The notes: generated by a model not told the origin, from the letters alone. Counted from the first letter of the stretch, positions 48,450 to 57,367 are shown. The stretch: DNA of 64,000 nucleotides from Candidatus Didemnitutus sp. (GCA_019634575.1 JAHCAY010000001.1:1984001-2048000), one strand, 5' to 3'. A program made the numbers and translations.

Positions 48450-51400
48450 GCTTTGGCGGTTCCAGCAAGCCGAGCCCGACACCGAAGGTCGCGGGCATCG
48501 ATTCGAGCGATCTCGCATCGAACGAGAAGGCGGTCGTGTTGCCGTGGTTCATCGGTGAGCGGCCGTGTCCAGTGCGCTGGGTCATCAAGGAACCGCTCAA
48601 CGTCGAATACAAAGAAATCCGCGAGAAGGTCGGAAAGAAAACGCAGACGACCGGCCACGAAGTTTACGCGGACCTCGCCGGCGTGACGAATGTCGGCCTC
48701 GTCGACGCGATCACGAAGCTCGAGCTGAACAAGGAAATCGTGTGGGAGGGGATGATCACGCGGCCGACGAACCCTCTGCATCCGGACTACTGGCGCGCGA
48801 CGATCGCGACCGGCGTCGGCACGTTCTATTTTTATTGGGGACGCGCGGACCAGCCCGTCGACGACATCGTGCTCGGGCCGCTGCGCGCGATCGACCCGAC
48901 TCGGAAGATTCCGGCGTTTCGCCATCAGGGCGTCTTCATCGGCAAGCGAGTCGCGTTCGGTCAGAGCACGTCGGCGCCGAGTCCGCGCCTGTGGCTGCGT
49001 CGCGCGCCGAAGCCGCCAGTGGGAAATTTTTCATTCGAGAACAGCGACCAGGGCGAAAGCCTCGTCGGTGGCGCGCTCGAGCTGCTGCTGCATCCGATCT
49101 ACGGTGCGAAGGCCGCGAACAGCGTCGTCACGGCCGCGCAGTGGGAAGCGCTCTCCGATCTCGTGATCGCTTCCGCTGGTCGTCACGCGCCGTATCTCGA
49201 TCGTGACCGTCCGTTGCGCGAGGTGCTCAAGGAGTTCTTCGAGCTGTTCGACGGTTGGGCGCGCATCGAGGGCGGCAAGATCGTGCCCGGTTATTTTCCG
49301 CACGACGGCGTCGTTCCTGCAGGAATCACCGAGCTGTCGCATCACGACATCGTCGGTGATCCTGAGATCGGCGCGCCCACGCCGTCGAAGACGGTCAACA
49401 AGGTCACGGTTACGTTTTGCGACCGGACGCAGAAGTATCGGCGCGACGTGGAGAAGGGCGTCTCGCGCGCGAGCACGCGTTCGCGCGCGCGCGTGCAGCC
49501 GGAAAACGTGCAGGCGCTCGCGATCGTCGATCGTGACCAGGCGCGCGCCTACGCCGCGGAACGCGCACGCACGGCCGCGAAGGGGCCGAGCAGCGGACGG
49601 TTCGACGCGCGTCGGCCGCGCGCCGTTTGGGCCGATGGCACGCCGCTGCAGGCGGGCGACAATTTCAACCTGGATTGGTTTCCTTACCAACTCGACCAGG
49701 TGTCGCGCATCGCGAAGATTTCGGAGGCCTATCGTTCGACGCGCGTCACGATCAGCTACGTCGCCGAGCGCGGCCTTTTCCCCGCGCCCTACGTGCCGCC
49801 CGCGGACCTGCAGCCCGGCCTCGGCTCGACGATCCCGACTGACATTTTGCAGGCGCGCGTGCTCGAGCTGAGCACGGACCTCGCCGGCACGCCGCTCGGC
49901 ATCTACATCGCGCTGCTCGCAAAGCGGCCGAAGTCGGTTCACGAGAACAACACGGCCGTGACGGCGAAGAGCGTGATCGGCTACAACGCGTGGTATTCGG
50001 CGGACGGCGGCAGCTTCGACCCGCTCGGCACGCAGACGACGTGGGCAGTGCGTGGCGTGCTGCGCGCGGCGGCCGCGAACAACGACGCGACGATCTACAT
50101 CACGCTCGACAACGACAACCTCGACGCCGACCGCATCGCGGCGATGAGCAACGAGGACCGCGCGAATGACAAGCTGCTGCTCGTGATGGGCGAGGAAGTC
50201 ATGTCGATCGGCGCGATCGCCGTCGCGGGTTTTAATCGCGACCTCACGGTGTTGCGCGCTCGCCAGGGCACGCTCGCGCAGGCCGCCGCGAACGGCACGC
50301 CGGTCTGGATCGTCTATCGCGACGAGCTGGTCGCGCTCACGCATCGCCGTTTCATCGAAGACCAGGACCGCTACTTCAAGCTGCAGCCCTACACGCTGGC
50401 GAAGACGCTGGACCTCGCCGACGTCGAGCCGCTCGTGTATCACTTCCGCGATCGCGCGGACGAGTTGCCCGTCATCGTCATCAATGCGCTGCCTGCTGGC
50501 ATGGTGGCGTCGGCGTCCTACTTGGTTTCTGGCTCGATCTCGGACGTGAACGGCGACCTGATGCGCTACCAAATCAACGCCGCGAAGATCGTCGGTGGCG
50601 TGATCGATTCGGAGTTCACGATCCAGGGAGGCGACGTCGCACCCGACGACAAGGCGCTCTACAACTTCAAGGCGCCGTTCGTCTGGCCGCACGCCGGCAC
50701 GTGGCGCATCGTCGTGCGCGCCTGGGACGAGCGCTCGGGCTTTAAGGAGGTCGCGACGGCCGATTTCGTCGTCGGCGATGCGACCGGCATGGGCACGGAC
50801 GACGGCGTCACGCCTGACTCGATCGTCACGCTCACGCGCACGCCTGGCCTCGGGGTGATCTTTCTCGAGTTTGCCTGGCCGACCAACACGCCGATGGCGC
50901 GCGTCGACGTGTTCGCCGCGAACGTCAACGTGCAGCCGGCGCTGCCGAGCTACGCGGTGCCGTTTCCCATTGGTCGTGCGAGCGGCGCGCCGACCGCCGC
51001 GTTCCTTTCCGATGGCAACCTCGCCGCGAACACGACCCGCTACTATTGGCTGCGTCCGGTCGGAAAAAACAACCGATACGGCGCGGTCACCGGACCGTTT
51101 GCGGCGACGACTCGAGCGGGCGTAGACTTGTCGGACATCGTGCCCGGCTTGGAAATTCCGGGCCTTGGAGCGGCGCTGCCCAACCCGGTCGGCTACACGG
51201 GCTCGAAGATGTTTTTCAACACGACGGACGGTAAACTCTACCGCTACTCCGGCGGCGTGTGGACGGCGGCCGTCCCGACCGGCGATTTGTTGGGCCAGAT
51301 CGATGGCACCTATCAGGTGGCGGCGAACTCTTTGGTCGCCGGTCTCTTCGCCGCCGCGTGCATCACCGCCTATGCAGTCGGCGCAAACGAGATCATCACC

Positions 51401-52009
51401 AACACCGCAAACATTGCCGACCTGATTGTCACGAACGAGAAGGTCGCCAACCTCTCCGCCGACAAGATCACAGCGGGTAAGATTTCGGCGCTCGTCTCAC
51501 TGTTCGCGGCGAAGATCAACACCGGCGCCGCCTACTATCGCGACGGCGACGGCCACGAGGACAGCACGTTTCCGGCGGTCACCGCGCAGAGCGCCTCTGA
51601 GTCGAACTACGTCGATTCTACCAACCCGGTTTGCATTGTGACCTACTTCGGCTGGAAGACGGGCAGCGGTTACGCTCGTGATCGCTATGGCCGTCCAGAC
51701 GCGATGTTTCTTTTGCTCTTCACGGGTTCGGTTGACCACTACGTGTCTCTGTGGTGGCGCCATGCGTTTTCGGACGGCTCATTCGGGGCTTGGGTTTACG
51801 TCCCGAACAGCCTGCAGATCGAGCCGGCGGGCGGCTACGGGTCAGTAGGCACGCACGGTATCCTCGTTGCCGGGTCGGACCTCGGCGAGCTGAACGGCGA
51901 CGACAATATCCAGTTTGGCGTGCGCGGGACGGATTCCGGGGGCGGGTTCCTGAACAGCGGTGCTCGTAACCTTCGAGGCGTGCTGACGGTGATCTGTTTC
52001 AATGGCTAG
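48446..52009 (+). CDS. Tail tip/host-specificity protein (gpJ-like)
   Basis: 1187 residues, the largest gene. The N-terminal half (about 80-480) has the phage-tail tip domain with RKIPAFRHQGVFIGKRVAFG and PSPRLWLRRAPKP; fibronectin-like beta domains (about 690-900) follow. Near 960-1040 is the gpJ-like segment IADLIVTNEKVANLSADKIT (a repeated A/N-x-I-x-x-LIVT/KITAGKIS pattern). The C-terminal ~140 residues may be the receptor-binding part. Last prophage gene; 137 bp remain to the right end. Confidence 0.88.
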   Translation: MSFGGSSKPSPTPKVAGIDSSDLASNEKAVVLPWFIGERPCPVRWVIKEPLNVEYKEIREKVGKKTQTTGHEVYADLAGVTNVGLVDAITKLELNKEIVWEGMITRPTNPLHPDYWRATIATGVGTFYFYWGRADQPVDDIVLGPLRAIDPTRKIPAFRHQGVFIGKRVAFGQSTSAPSPRLWLRRAPKPPVGNFSFENSDQGESLVGGALELLLHPIYGAKAANSVVTAAQWEALSDLVIASAGRHAPYLDRDRPLREVLKEFFELFDGWARIEGGKIVPGYFPHDGVVPAGITELSHHDIVGDPEIGAPTPSKTVNKVTVTFCDRTQKYRRDVEKGVSRASTRSRARVQPENVQALAIVDRDQARAYAAERARTAAKGPSSGRFDARRPRAVWADGTPLQAGDNFNLDWFPYQLDQVSRIAKISEAYRSTRVTISYVAERGLFPAPYVPPADLQPGLGSTIPTDILQARVLELSTDLAGTPLGIYIALLAKRPKSVHENNTAVTAKSVIGYNAWYSADGGSFDPLGTQTTWAVRGVLRAAAANNDATIYITLDNDNLDADRIAAMSNEDRANDKLLLVMGEEVMSIGAIAVAGFNRDLTVLRARQGTLAQAAANGTPVWIVYRDELVALTHRRFIEDQDRYFKLQPYTLAKTLDLADVEPLVYHFRDRADELPVIVINALPAGMVASASYLVSGSISDVNGDLMRYQINAAKIVGGVIDSEFTIQGGDVAPDDKALYNFKAPFVWPHAGTWRIVVRAWDERSGFKEVATADFVVGDATGMGTDDGVTPDSIVTLTRTPGLGVIFLEFAWPTNTPMARVDVFAANVNVQPALPSYAVPFPIGRASGAPTAAFLSDGNLAANTTRYYWLRPVGKNNRYGAVTGPFAATTRAGVDLSDIVPGLEIPGLGAALPNPVGYTGSKMFFNTTDGKLYRYSGGVWTAAVPTGDLLGQIDGTYQVAANSLVAGLFAAACITAYAVGANEIITNTANIADLIVTNEKVANLSADKITAGKISALVSLFAAKINTGAAYYRDGDGHEDSTFPAVTAQSASESNYVDSTNPVCIVTYFGWKTGSGYARDRYGRPDAMFLLLFTGSVDHYVSLWWRHAFSDGSFGAWVYVPNSLQIEPAGGYGSVGTHGILVAGSDLGELNGDDNIQFGVRGTDSGGGFLNSGARNLRGVLTVICFNG

Positions 52010-52098
52010 GCAGGGCGGCTGAAAGCCCCTGCGCGTTCTTTGCATCAGCCAGGCACGGCGGCCAAATCTCCCCCGGACCCCCCTCTCCAAAGGGCCTT

Positions 52099-52120
52099 GT
52101 TTCTCAAACCCGTTGGAATT
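52099..52120 (-). repeat. Prophage right-end transposase site R2
   Basis: Read on the minus strand it is AATTCCAACGGGTTTGAGAA AC, nearly identical to L1 with one G fewer. It lies two bases inside R1. Confidence 0.75.
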
Positions 52121-52121
52121 C

Positions 52122-52146
52122 TTCTTAAACCGGGCTGGAAATTACA
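52122..52146 (-). repeat. Prophage right end, transposase site R1
   Basis: Read on the minus strand it starts TGTAATTTCCAGCCCGGTTT and continues AAGAA. It is the outermost site, matches L1 as an inverted repeat and ends the prophage with CA at 52145-52146 on the plus strand. Confidence 0.8.
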
Positions 52147-52150
52147 GGCA
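52147..52150. repeat. Target-site duplication GGCA, right copy
   Basis: Directly follows the CA end and matches 12478-12481. The following 12 bases lead straight into the tRNA-Ser 3' end. Confidence 0.6.
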
Positions 52151-52162
52151 CGACTTGCCAGA

Positions 52163-52186
52163 TGGCGGAGAGGGGGGGATTCGAAC
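52163..52186 (+). repeat. attR: 24-bp repeat within tRNA-Ser
   Basis: Identical to 11553-11576. It forms the 3' end of the intact tRNA, so integration left the gene functional. Confidence 0.9.
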
Positions 52187-52250
52187 CCCCGATACCTTGC
52201 GGTATACGCGCTTTCCAAGCGCGCGCATTCGACCACTCTGCCACCTCTCC
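52163..52250 (-). tRNA. tRNA-Ser (anticodon GGA), CCA encoded
   Basis: 88 nt. Acceptor GGAGAGG pairs with CCTCTCC, followed by discriminator G and an encoded CCA. The anticodon stem CGCGC/GCGCG carries loop TTGGAAA (anticodon GGA, reading UCC and UCU). A long variable arm (TATACCGCAAGGTATC) marks a class II serine tRNA, and the T-arm GGGGGTTCGAATCCCCC is perfect. Its 3' 24 bp are the attachment site of the integrated element. Confidence 0.97.
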
Positions 52251-52499
52251 AGTGACCAAGGGAACGTGGACTAAGCGGACTGCCCGCGCCTCGGTCAACG
52301 GAAATTCCTACGAAGCTGTTTTACGCGTATCTCACACGCCGATTCCCGAAAGTTTCTCGCGTGACCGAGCGTTACCCGGATGATCGGCCCGGCGTTTCGG
52401 GCCACGCGCCACTCCACGATACCCCTGCGAAACCGACGCCGCGCCCTGAATCTCCGCGCGCGGTCTCATTTCGTCCCCACGTCAACCCACTGCTCGCCT

Positions 52500-54086
52500 A
52501 TGAAAAAGCTCATCGTCTGCTGCGACGGCACTTGGAACACCCCCGACCAGCGCCAAAACGATATCCCCGCCCCCACCAACGTCGTCCGTCTCCACAACGC
52601 GCTCGCGAGAACCGACTCCGCCGGCCTCGAGCAGCGCAAGTATTACCACACCGGCGTCGGCACCGAAGGCTCCAAGCTCGAACGCGTCGCCGGCGGCGCC
52701 TACGGCTCCGGCATCAGCCAGAACATCATGAGCGCCTACGCGTGGCTCGCGAACAACTACGCCGACGGCGACCTGATCTACCTCTTCGGCTTCAGCCGCG
52801 GCGCCTTCACCGCCCGCAGCCTCGGCGGCTTCATCGGCCGTTGCGGTCTTCTCGACCTCACCGGTCTCTCCCACGCCGAAGCCTGGGAGCGCGTCGAGCA
52901 AGTCTACGAAAAATCCTACGAGAAAACCGACCACGTCCCCGCCGATTGGGCCTTTCATGCCGTCGATCCCGTGACCGGCCGCGTGCCGATCCAACTTGTC
53001 GGCGTGTGGGACACCGTCGGCGCACTCGGCATCCCCGACGACCTCGCCGTGCTCAATCTCTTCGATAACCCGCAGAAGTGGCAATTCCACGACACCACGC
53101 TCGGCGCGCACGTCCGCTTCGCCCGCCACGCCGTCGCGATCGACGAGGTCCGCGCGAGCTTCACGCCGACCTTCTGGACTGACGCGGCCGACAACGTTCT
53201 CAACGAACCCGACACCGCCGCCGGCCCCGCCCGCGTGAAACAGCTCTGGTTCCCCGGCGCGCACTGCGACGTCGGCGGCGGCTACGCCGATTGCGGCCTC
53301 TCCGACGGCGCGCTCCAATGGATGATCGACGAAGCGCAAGTCGCCGGCCTCGCCTTCCGCGCCGACATGCTCGAGCAAATCAAGCCCACGCATCGCGGCG
53401 TCCTCCACGACTCCTACTCCGGCGGCTTCGAGCATCTCCAATCCCGCCCGCGCAACCGTCCGCAGCTCACGCCTACCTCACCTCATTATCACGCCAGCGC
53501 CATCGCCCGCGAAGCCTCGCCGCCGATCACCCAATCGCCCTACCATCACCCGACCGTCGCCCTCGCTATCGGCGAGACGAGCGAGCCGATCAACATCTAC
53601 GCCCGCAACGCCTGGAACGAAACCGGCCTCTATATCGAAGCCGGCGCCAGTTACACGTTCACCGCCACGGGCGAGTGGCTCGACAAGGACGTTCCCTGCG
53701 GCCCCGGCGGCACCGCCGATCGGAAATTCCACCTCGGCGAAGTTGCCCACCTCGCCAGCAGCTTCCTCGGCAAGATCGAGAACGCCGTCAACAAACTGAA
53801 GGAAAACCCGGGCGTGAACTTCGTCGGCACCAAACGCCACGAAGCCTGGCCGTGGTTCTCCCTCATCGGCGCCATCGCCAACGACGGCCCACAAAACGGC
53901 GTCAACCCCACGCCCGACGGCTCTCCGTTCCCGCACCAAACCTTCCTCATCGGCGAAAGCACGCCCGCGCCGCTCGTGATCAAACCCACCGAGGACGGCT
54001 ACCTCTTCGCCTACGCGAACGACGCCTGGGGCTTCTACGAAAACAACCGCGGCAGCGTCTCGCTCCGTATCACGCGCGTGAACTGA
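52500..54086 (+). CDS. DUF2235 alpha/beta-hydrolase (Tle1-like) with C-terminal beta domain
   Basis: 528 residues from ATG 52500. The N-terminus LIVCCDGTWNTPD is the DUF2235 opening. The catalytic nucleophile region is YLFGFSRGAFTARSLGGFIG (GxSxG), with further conserved IQLVGVWDTVGALGIP and QLWFPGAHCDVGGGYA (His/Asp). This fold includes phospholipase effectors of type VI secretion (Tle1) and many housekeeping homologues. Residues about 385-525 form an added beta domain (INIYARNAWNETGLYIEAGA) resembling sugar-binding LecA-like modules. No vgr/hcp genes are nearby, so an effector role is not supported by context. Confidence 0.85.
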   Translation: MKKLIVCCDGTWNTPDQRQNDIPAPTNVVRLHNALARTDSAGLEQRKYYHTGVGTEGSKLERVAGGAYGSGISQNIMSAYAWLANNYADGDLIYLFGFSRGAFTARSLGGFIGRCGLLDLTGLSHAEAWERVEQVYEKSYEKTDHVPADWAFHAVDPVTGRVPIQLVGVWDTVGALGIPDDLAVLNLFDNPQKWQFHDTTLGAHVRFARHAVAIDEVRASFTPTFWTDAADNVLNEPDTAAGPARVKQLWFPGAHCDVGGGYADCGLSDGALQWMIDEAQVAGLAFRADMLEQIKPTHRGVLHDSYSGGFEHLQSRPRNRPQLTPTSPHYHASAIAREASPPITQSPYHHPTVALAIGETSEPINIYARNAWNETGLYIEAGASYTFTATGEWLDKDVPCGPGGTADRKFHLGEVAHLASSFLGKIENAVNKLKENPGVNFVGTKRHEAWPWFSLIGAIANDGPQNGVNPTPDGSPFPHQTFLIGESTPAPLVIKPTEDGYLFAYANDAWGFYENNRGSVSLRITRVN

Positions 54087-54147
54087 TGCCCCGCAGCCCG
54101 CGTTTGCCAAATCGCGCGCCGTGCGCACCATCGCGTTCTCCACGCGC

Positions 54148-56178
54148 ATGCCTCGCACTCGCATCGTCATCATCGGCGGCGGCTTCGGCGGGGTGAAGTG
54201 CGCGCAGACCCTGCGCCGCGAACTCCGCCGCAACGACGCCGACGTCATCCTCTTCAACCGCGAGAACCACCTCGTCTTCAGCCCGCTGCTCGCCGACGCC
54301 GTCGGCTCCTCGCTCAGCTTGCAGGACGTCATCGTGCCGCTGCGCCAACTCCTGCCCGACGTCATTTGCCGCACTGAAGAGGTCGCCCACCTCGACCTCG
54401 CGCGCAACGAGATCGAATTCATCGCGCACGACGGCTCGCCCGCGCGTCTCGGCTACGACCACGTCGTCGTCGCCGCCGGCGCCGTCTCCAATCTCAATGT
54501 CGTGCCTGGCATGGCCGACCATGCGTTTCCGCTCAAAACCGTCGGCGACGCCGCCGTCCTCCGCACCCACGTCCTCCAGCAGCTCGAACGCGCCGAAGTC
54601 TGCGACGATTCGGAAAAACGCCGCTGGTATCTCTCGTTCATCGTCGTCGGCGGCGGCTACAGCGGCGTCGAGGCCGCCGGCGAGATCAACGACCTCGTGC
54701 GCGGTTCGCTGCGCTTCTTCCACCGTATCCGGCCCGAGGACGTCAGCATCACGCTCATCCACTCGCGCGACCAGTTGCTCCCGGAAATCAGCCCCTCGCT
54801 GCGCGAATTCGCCCGCGAAAAAATGGCCGCCGCCGGCGTGACGATCCGTCTGAACTGCCGCGTGACGCTCGCGACCGGCGAAGGCGTGGGCACCGGCGAC
54901 GGCTTCGTCCGCGGCGGCACCATCGTCTGCACCATCGGCAGCAGCGCTGCGCCATTCATCGAGCGCATGGATGCGCCGAAGGAAAAAGGCCGCCTGCTCA
55001 CCGAGCCCGAGCTCCGCCTGCGCGGCCGCACGAACGCCTGGGCCGTCGGCGACTGCGCGCTGATCGTCAACGCGCTCGACCGCCAACTCTCCCCGCCCAC
55101 CGGCCAATTCGCCGAACGCCAGGGCCGCCAATGCGCGCAAAACGTCGCCCGCGTCCTCCTCGGCACACCCACGCGCCCGTTCGCCTTCCGCGTCCTCGGC
55201 CAGCTCTGCTCGATCGGCGGCCACAGCGCCGTGGCCGAGCTGTTCGGCCTCCGCCTCAGCGGCTTCTGGGCATGGTTCGCGTGGCGCGGCGTTTATCTTT
55301 TCAAAATGCCGTCGTGGGGCCGCCGCATCCAGGTCGGCGCCGACTGGGCGTGGCTGCTGCTCTTCCCGCGCGACCTCGCTTACATCCGCACCGACACCAC
55401 CGAGCGCGTCACGCACGCACACTACGAACCGGGCGATTTTATCATCCGCCAAGGCGAACCCGCATCCGCCTTCTACGTGATCGAGAGCGGCGAAGTCGAA
55501 GTTGTTCGCGCCACCCAGGAAAATCCCGCCGGCGAAATCATCGCCGTGCTCGGCGCCGGCAGCTTCTTCGGCGAACAGGCGCTCATCAACAACCAGCCGC
55601 GCACCGCCTCCGTCCGCGCGCGCAGCGTCGTCGAAGTCGTCGTCATGGGCCGACACGTCTTCAGCACGATCTCGAAATCCCTCACACCGCTCCGTGCCGC
55701 GCTCACCGCCGCCATCACACGCCGCTCGGGCGCCTTCTGGCAGGAACGCCCGCGCGCCGTCGCCACGCTGCGCGCGCTCGCGCTGGCCGATTTCATCGAG
55801 CCCGCGCCGCAGCCGTTCCTCGCGCCCACGACGCCGCTGCGCGACGTCACGCGTCACTTCGCGGAATCGACGAACGACCTTTTCTTCGTCGCCGGACCGG
55901 GCGACCGCCTCGAAGGCATCGTCACGCTCACCGACCTGCTGCACGTCCAAGGCAACGGTGCTGCGGCCGACACGCCCGTTGCGCAATTCATGGTCGCCGC
56001 GCCCGCGGCGATCCTCGCGACCGACACCGCTCTGCTCGCCGCCTCGGCGTTCCGCGAACACGGCTACAAGTCCATGCCCGTCCTCGCCGACCCCGCCAGC
56101 CGCCGCATCGTCGGCCTCGTCCGCGCCCGCAAACTCATCGCCCGCCTCCTCCACGCCACGCCCGTCCCCGAGCGCTGA
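54148..56178 (+). CDS. NDH-2-like FAD/NAD(P) oxidoreductase fused to cyclic-nucleotide-binding and CBS domains
   Basis: 676 residues from ATG 54148. Residues 1-400 are a type II NADH dehydrogenase-like flavoprotein: FAD-binding IVIIGGGFGGVKCA at 6-19, NAD-binding FIVVGGGYSGVEAAGEI near 158, and the FAD-contacting AWAVGDCALI near 298. About 425-530 is a cNMP-binding domain (GDFIIRQGEPASAFYVIESG, then GSFFGEQALINNQPRTASVR). About 545-665 carries two CBS-like motifs (FVAGPGDRLEGIVTLTDLL; MPVLADPASRRIVGLVRARK). It could oxidise NADH at the membrane under allosteric control by nucleotides. The chosen start removes nine non-conserved codons. Confidence 0.88.
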   Translation: MPRTRIVIIGGGFGGVKCAQTLRRELRRNDADVILFNRENHLVFSPLLADAVGSSLSLQDVIVPLRQLLPDVICRTEEVAHLDLARNEIEFIAHDGSPARLGYDHVVVAAGAVSNLNVVPGMADHAFPLKTVGDAAVLRTHVLQQLERAEVCDDSEKRRWYLSFIVVGGGYSGVEAAGEINDLVRGSLRFFHRIRPEDVSITLIHSRDQLLPEISPSLREFAREKMAAAGVTIRLNCRVTLATGEGVGTGDGFVRGGTIVCTIGSSAAPFIERMDAPKEKGRLLTEPELRLRGRTNAWAVGDCALIVNALDRQLSPPTGQFAERQGRQCAQNVARVLLGTPTRPFAFRVLGQLCSIGGHSAVAELFGLRLSGFWAWFAWRGVYLFKMPSWGRRIQVGADWAWLLLFPRDLAYIRTDTTERVTHAHYEPGDFIIRQGEPASAFYVIESGEVEVVRATQENPAGEIIAVLGAGSFFGEQALINNQPRTASVRARSVVEVVVMGRHVFSTISKSLTPLRAALTAAITRRSGAFWQERPRAVATLRALALADFIEPAPQPFLAPTTPLRDVTRHFAESTNDLFFVAGPGDRLEGIVTLTDLLHVQGNGAAADTPVAQFMVAAPAAILATDTALLAASAFREHGYKSMPVLADPASRRIVGLVRARKLIARLLHATPVPER

Positions 56179-56280
56179 GCGGCTTTCGCGAGACAGCGCC
56201 CAGGTTTCCGGCGAGTCGGACGTAGACAACAAAGCCACGCCTTGCCATCAACCCGGGCGGACGCGGGCCACGTCCGTGAT

Positions 56281-57267
56281 ATGCTCCCGAAAATCATCGC
56301 CCGCCGCTGCGTCTCGTTTTCCACCGCGGTGCTGCTGCTGCTCACCATTGGCATCGCACAAGAAAAACTCCTCACGCCCGAGGAAATACGCCGGCTCGAT
56401 CGCGAAAACGAATTCTGGCGCGCGCTCCGCGCGGATGACGACACCGACGCGAGCCTCGCGCGCCTGCGCCGACGCGGAGCAACCGCCGACGAACTCAGTT
56501 GGTTTGCCCCGAAACTCGCCACCATCTGGGAGGTCGACGTCTCGCGCGCCTGGGGTTGGTTGCGACCGGAGCAGATCGACGCGATCAAGGACGTCGATCG
56601 TGCCTTCATCCCACGCATCCGCGCCGCGCGTCTGCGTGCGGCCACGGGCATCGAGATCGATCCTGAGCACCGCGGCGAAACACTGCTCGCCGTCAACGCG
56701 CGCTGGCAGCGCGCCGTCCTGCGCACGCTCGACTACGACCAGCTCGGCGAGTTCCGCCTGATGAACTCGCTCTCCGCGCAAAGGACCGCGCGCCACTTCG
56801 AGAACGTGCCGCTCACGGACGACGAACGCCGCACAATCTACGACTGGCAGCGCGAGTTCGAGGCGACGGCGGGCGAAAACGGCGCGCGTCTGCGTCCCGG
56901 CCAGCGCGACGTGGTCCTCGATCATCGCCGCCGCATCCGCGACCTGATCGGCGACGACCGTTTCGCCATCTACTTTGCGTCCGCCGAGCCGAAGTTCGCG
57001 CGCATGCACGACGCACTCGGCGAGGACGTGGACAACACCACGGCGCTCGACGCGTGGTGGATTCGCGAGCAGTTCTGGATCGATCAGGAGAAACCACGCG
57101 AGATCGGCCTGTCGAACCGCGTGCTGGCCGCGCGCGCCGAGGAGCGACTCCGCATCCGTCTCGGCGAGCAGCTCGCGACTCGTTACCTGGCGAGCGACGA
57201 CGCGCGCTGGCTGACCGGCTTTCGCCTCCAAGTCCACGGCGGTTCGCGAGCCGCCACGAAGCCGTAA
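56281..57267 (+). CDS. Exported hypothetical protein
   Basis: 328 residues from ATG 56281 (ATG 56242 is also possible). Signal peptide MLPKIIARRCVSFSTAVLLL and a further hydrophobic stretch ending in AQ. The mature part is helical and highly charged, with repeated Arg/Asp/Glu-rich segments. It contains no motif I recognise. Probably periplasmic. Confidence 0.7.
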   Translation: MLPKIIARRCVSFSTAVLLLLTIGIAQEKLLTPEEIRRLDRENEFWRALRADDDTDASLARLRRRGATADELSWFAPKLATIWEVDVSRAWGWLRPEQIDAIKDVDRAFIPRIRAARLRAATGIEIDPEHRGETLLAVNARWQRAVLRTLDYDQLGEFRLMNSLSAQRTARHFENVPLTDDERRTIYDWQREFEATAGENGARLRPGQRDVVLDHRRRIRDLIGDDRFAIYFASAEPKFARMHDALGEDVDNTTALDAWWIREQFWIDQEKPREIGLSNRVLAARAEERLRIRLGEQLATRYLASDDARWLTGFRLQVHGGSRAATKP

Positions 57268-57367
57268 CGAGGAGCCCGCATGGCGCGTGCGGTCGATCTC
57301 CGCACGGTCGGACGGTTGCGCTTTCCCGCCCGGCCGTGCACCGCGACCGGGCGGAAAGCGGCGACAA

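Larger units (their letters stand above)
12482..52146. mobile_element. Mu-like transposable prophage, about 39.7 kb
   Basis: It has TG...CA ends with paired transposase-binding-type repeats, GGCA flanks, a MuA-type transposase, a MuB-type ATPase, a Gam-like gene, Mu-type head genes and a siphovirus tail. Early genes run leftward from about 26 kb to the left end; the repressor and late genes run rightward to the right end. The virion module looks complete, but two early genes seem disrupted. Nearest in concept to transposable siphophages such as B3 and D3112. Confidence 0.9.
11553..52186. mobile_element. tRNA-Ser-integrated element remnant, now hosting the Mu-like prophage
   Basis: It is bounded by the two 24-bp att repeats. 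Without the nested prophage it would be only about 0.95-0.97 kb and contains little but a decayed tyrosine recombinase next to attL. It is therefore probably a collapsed integrative element or satellite that can no longer move by itself. Confidence 0.75.

Noticed and set aside
52010..52098. Terminator after the tail tip gene
   Set aside because: GCAGGG...CCCCTGC can pair only with a bulge and is not followed by a T-run, so I did not call it.
52500..54086. Calling the DUF2235 protein a type VI secretion effector
   Set aside because: No hcp, vgrG, PAAR or immunity-like gene is adjacent, and DUF2235 proteins are common outside T6SS.
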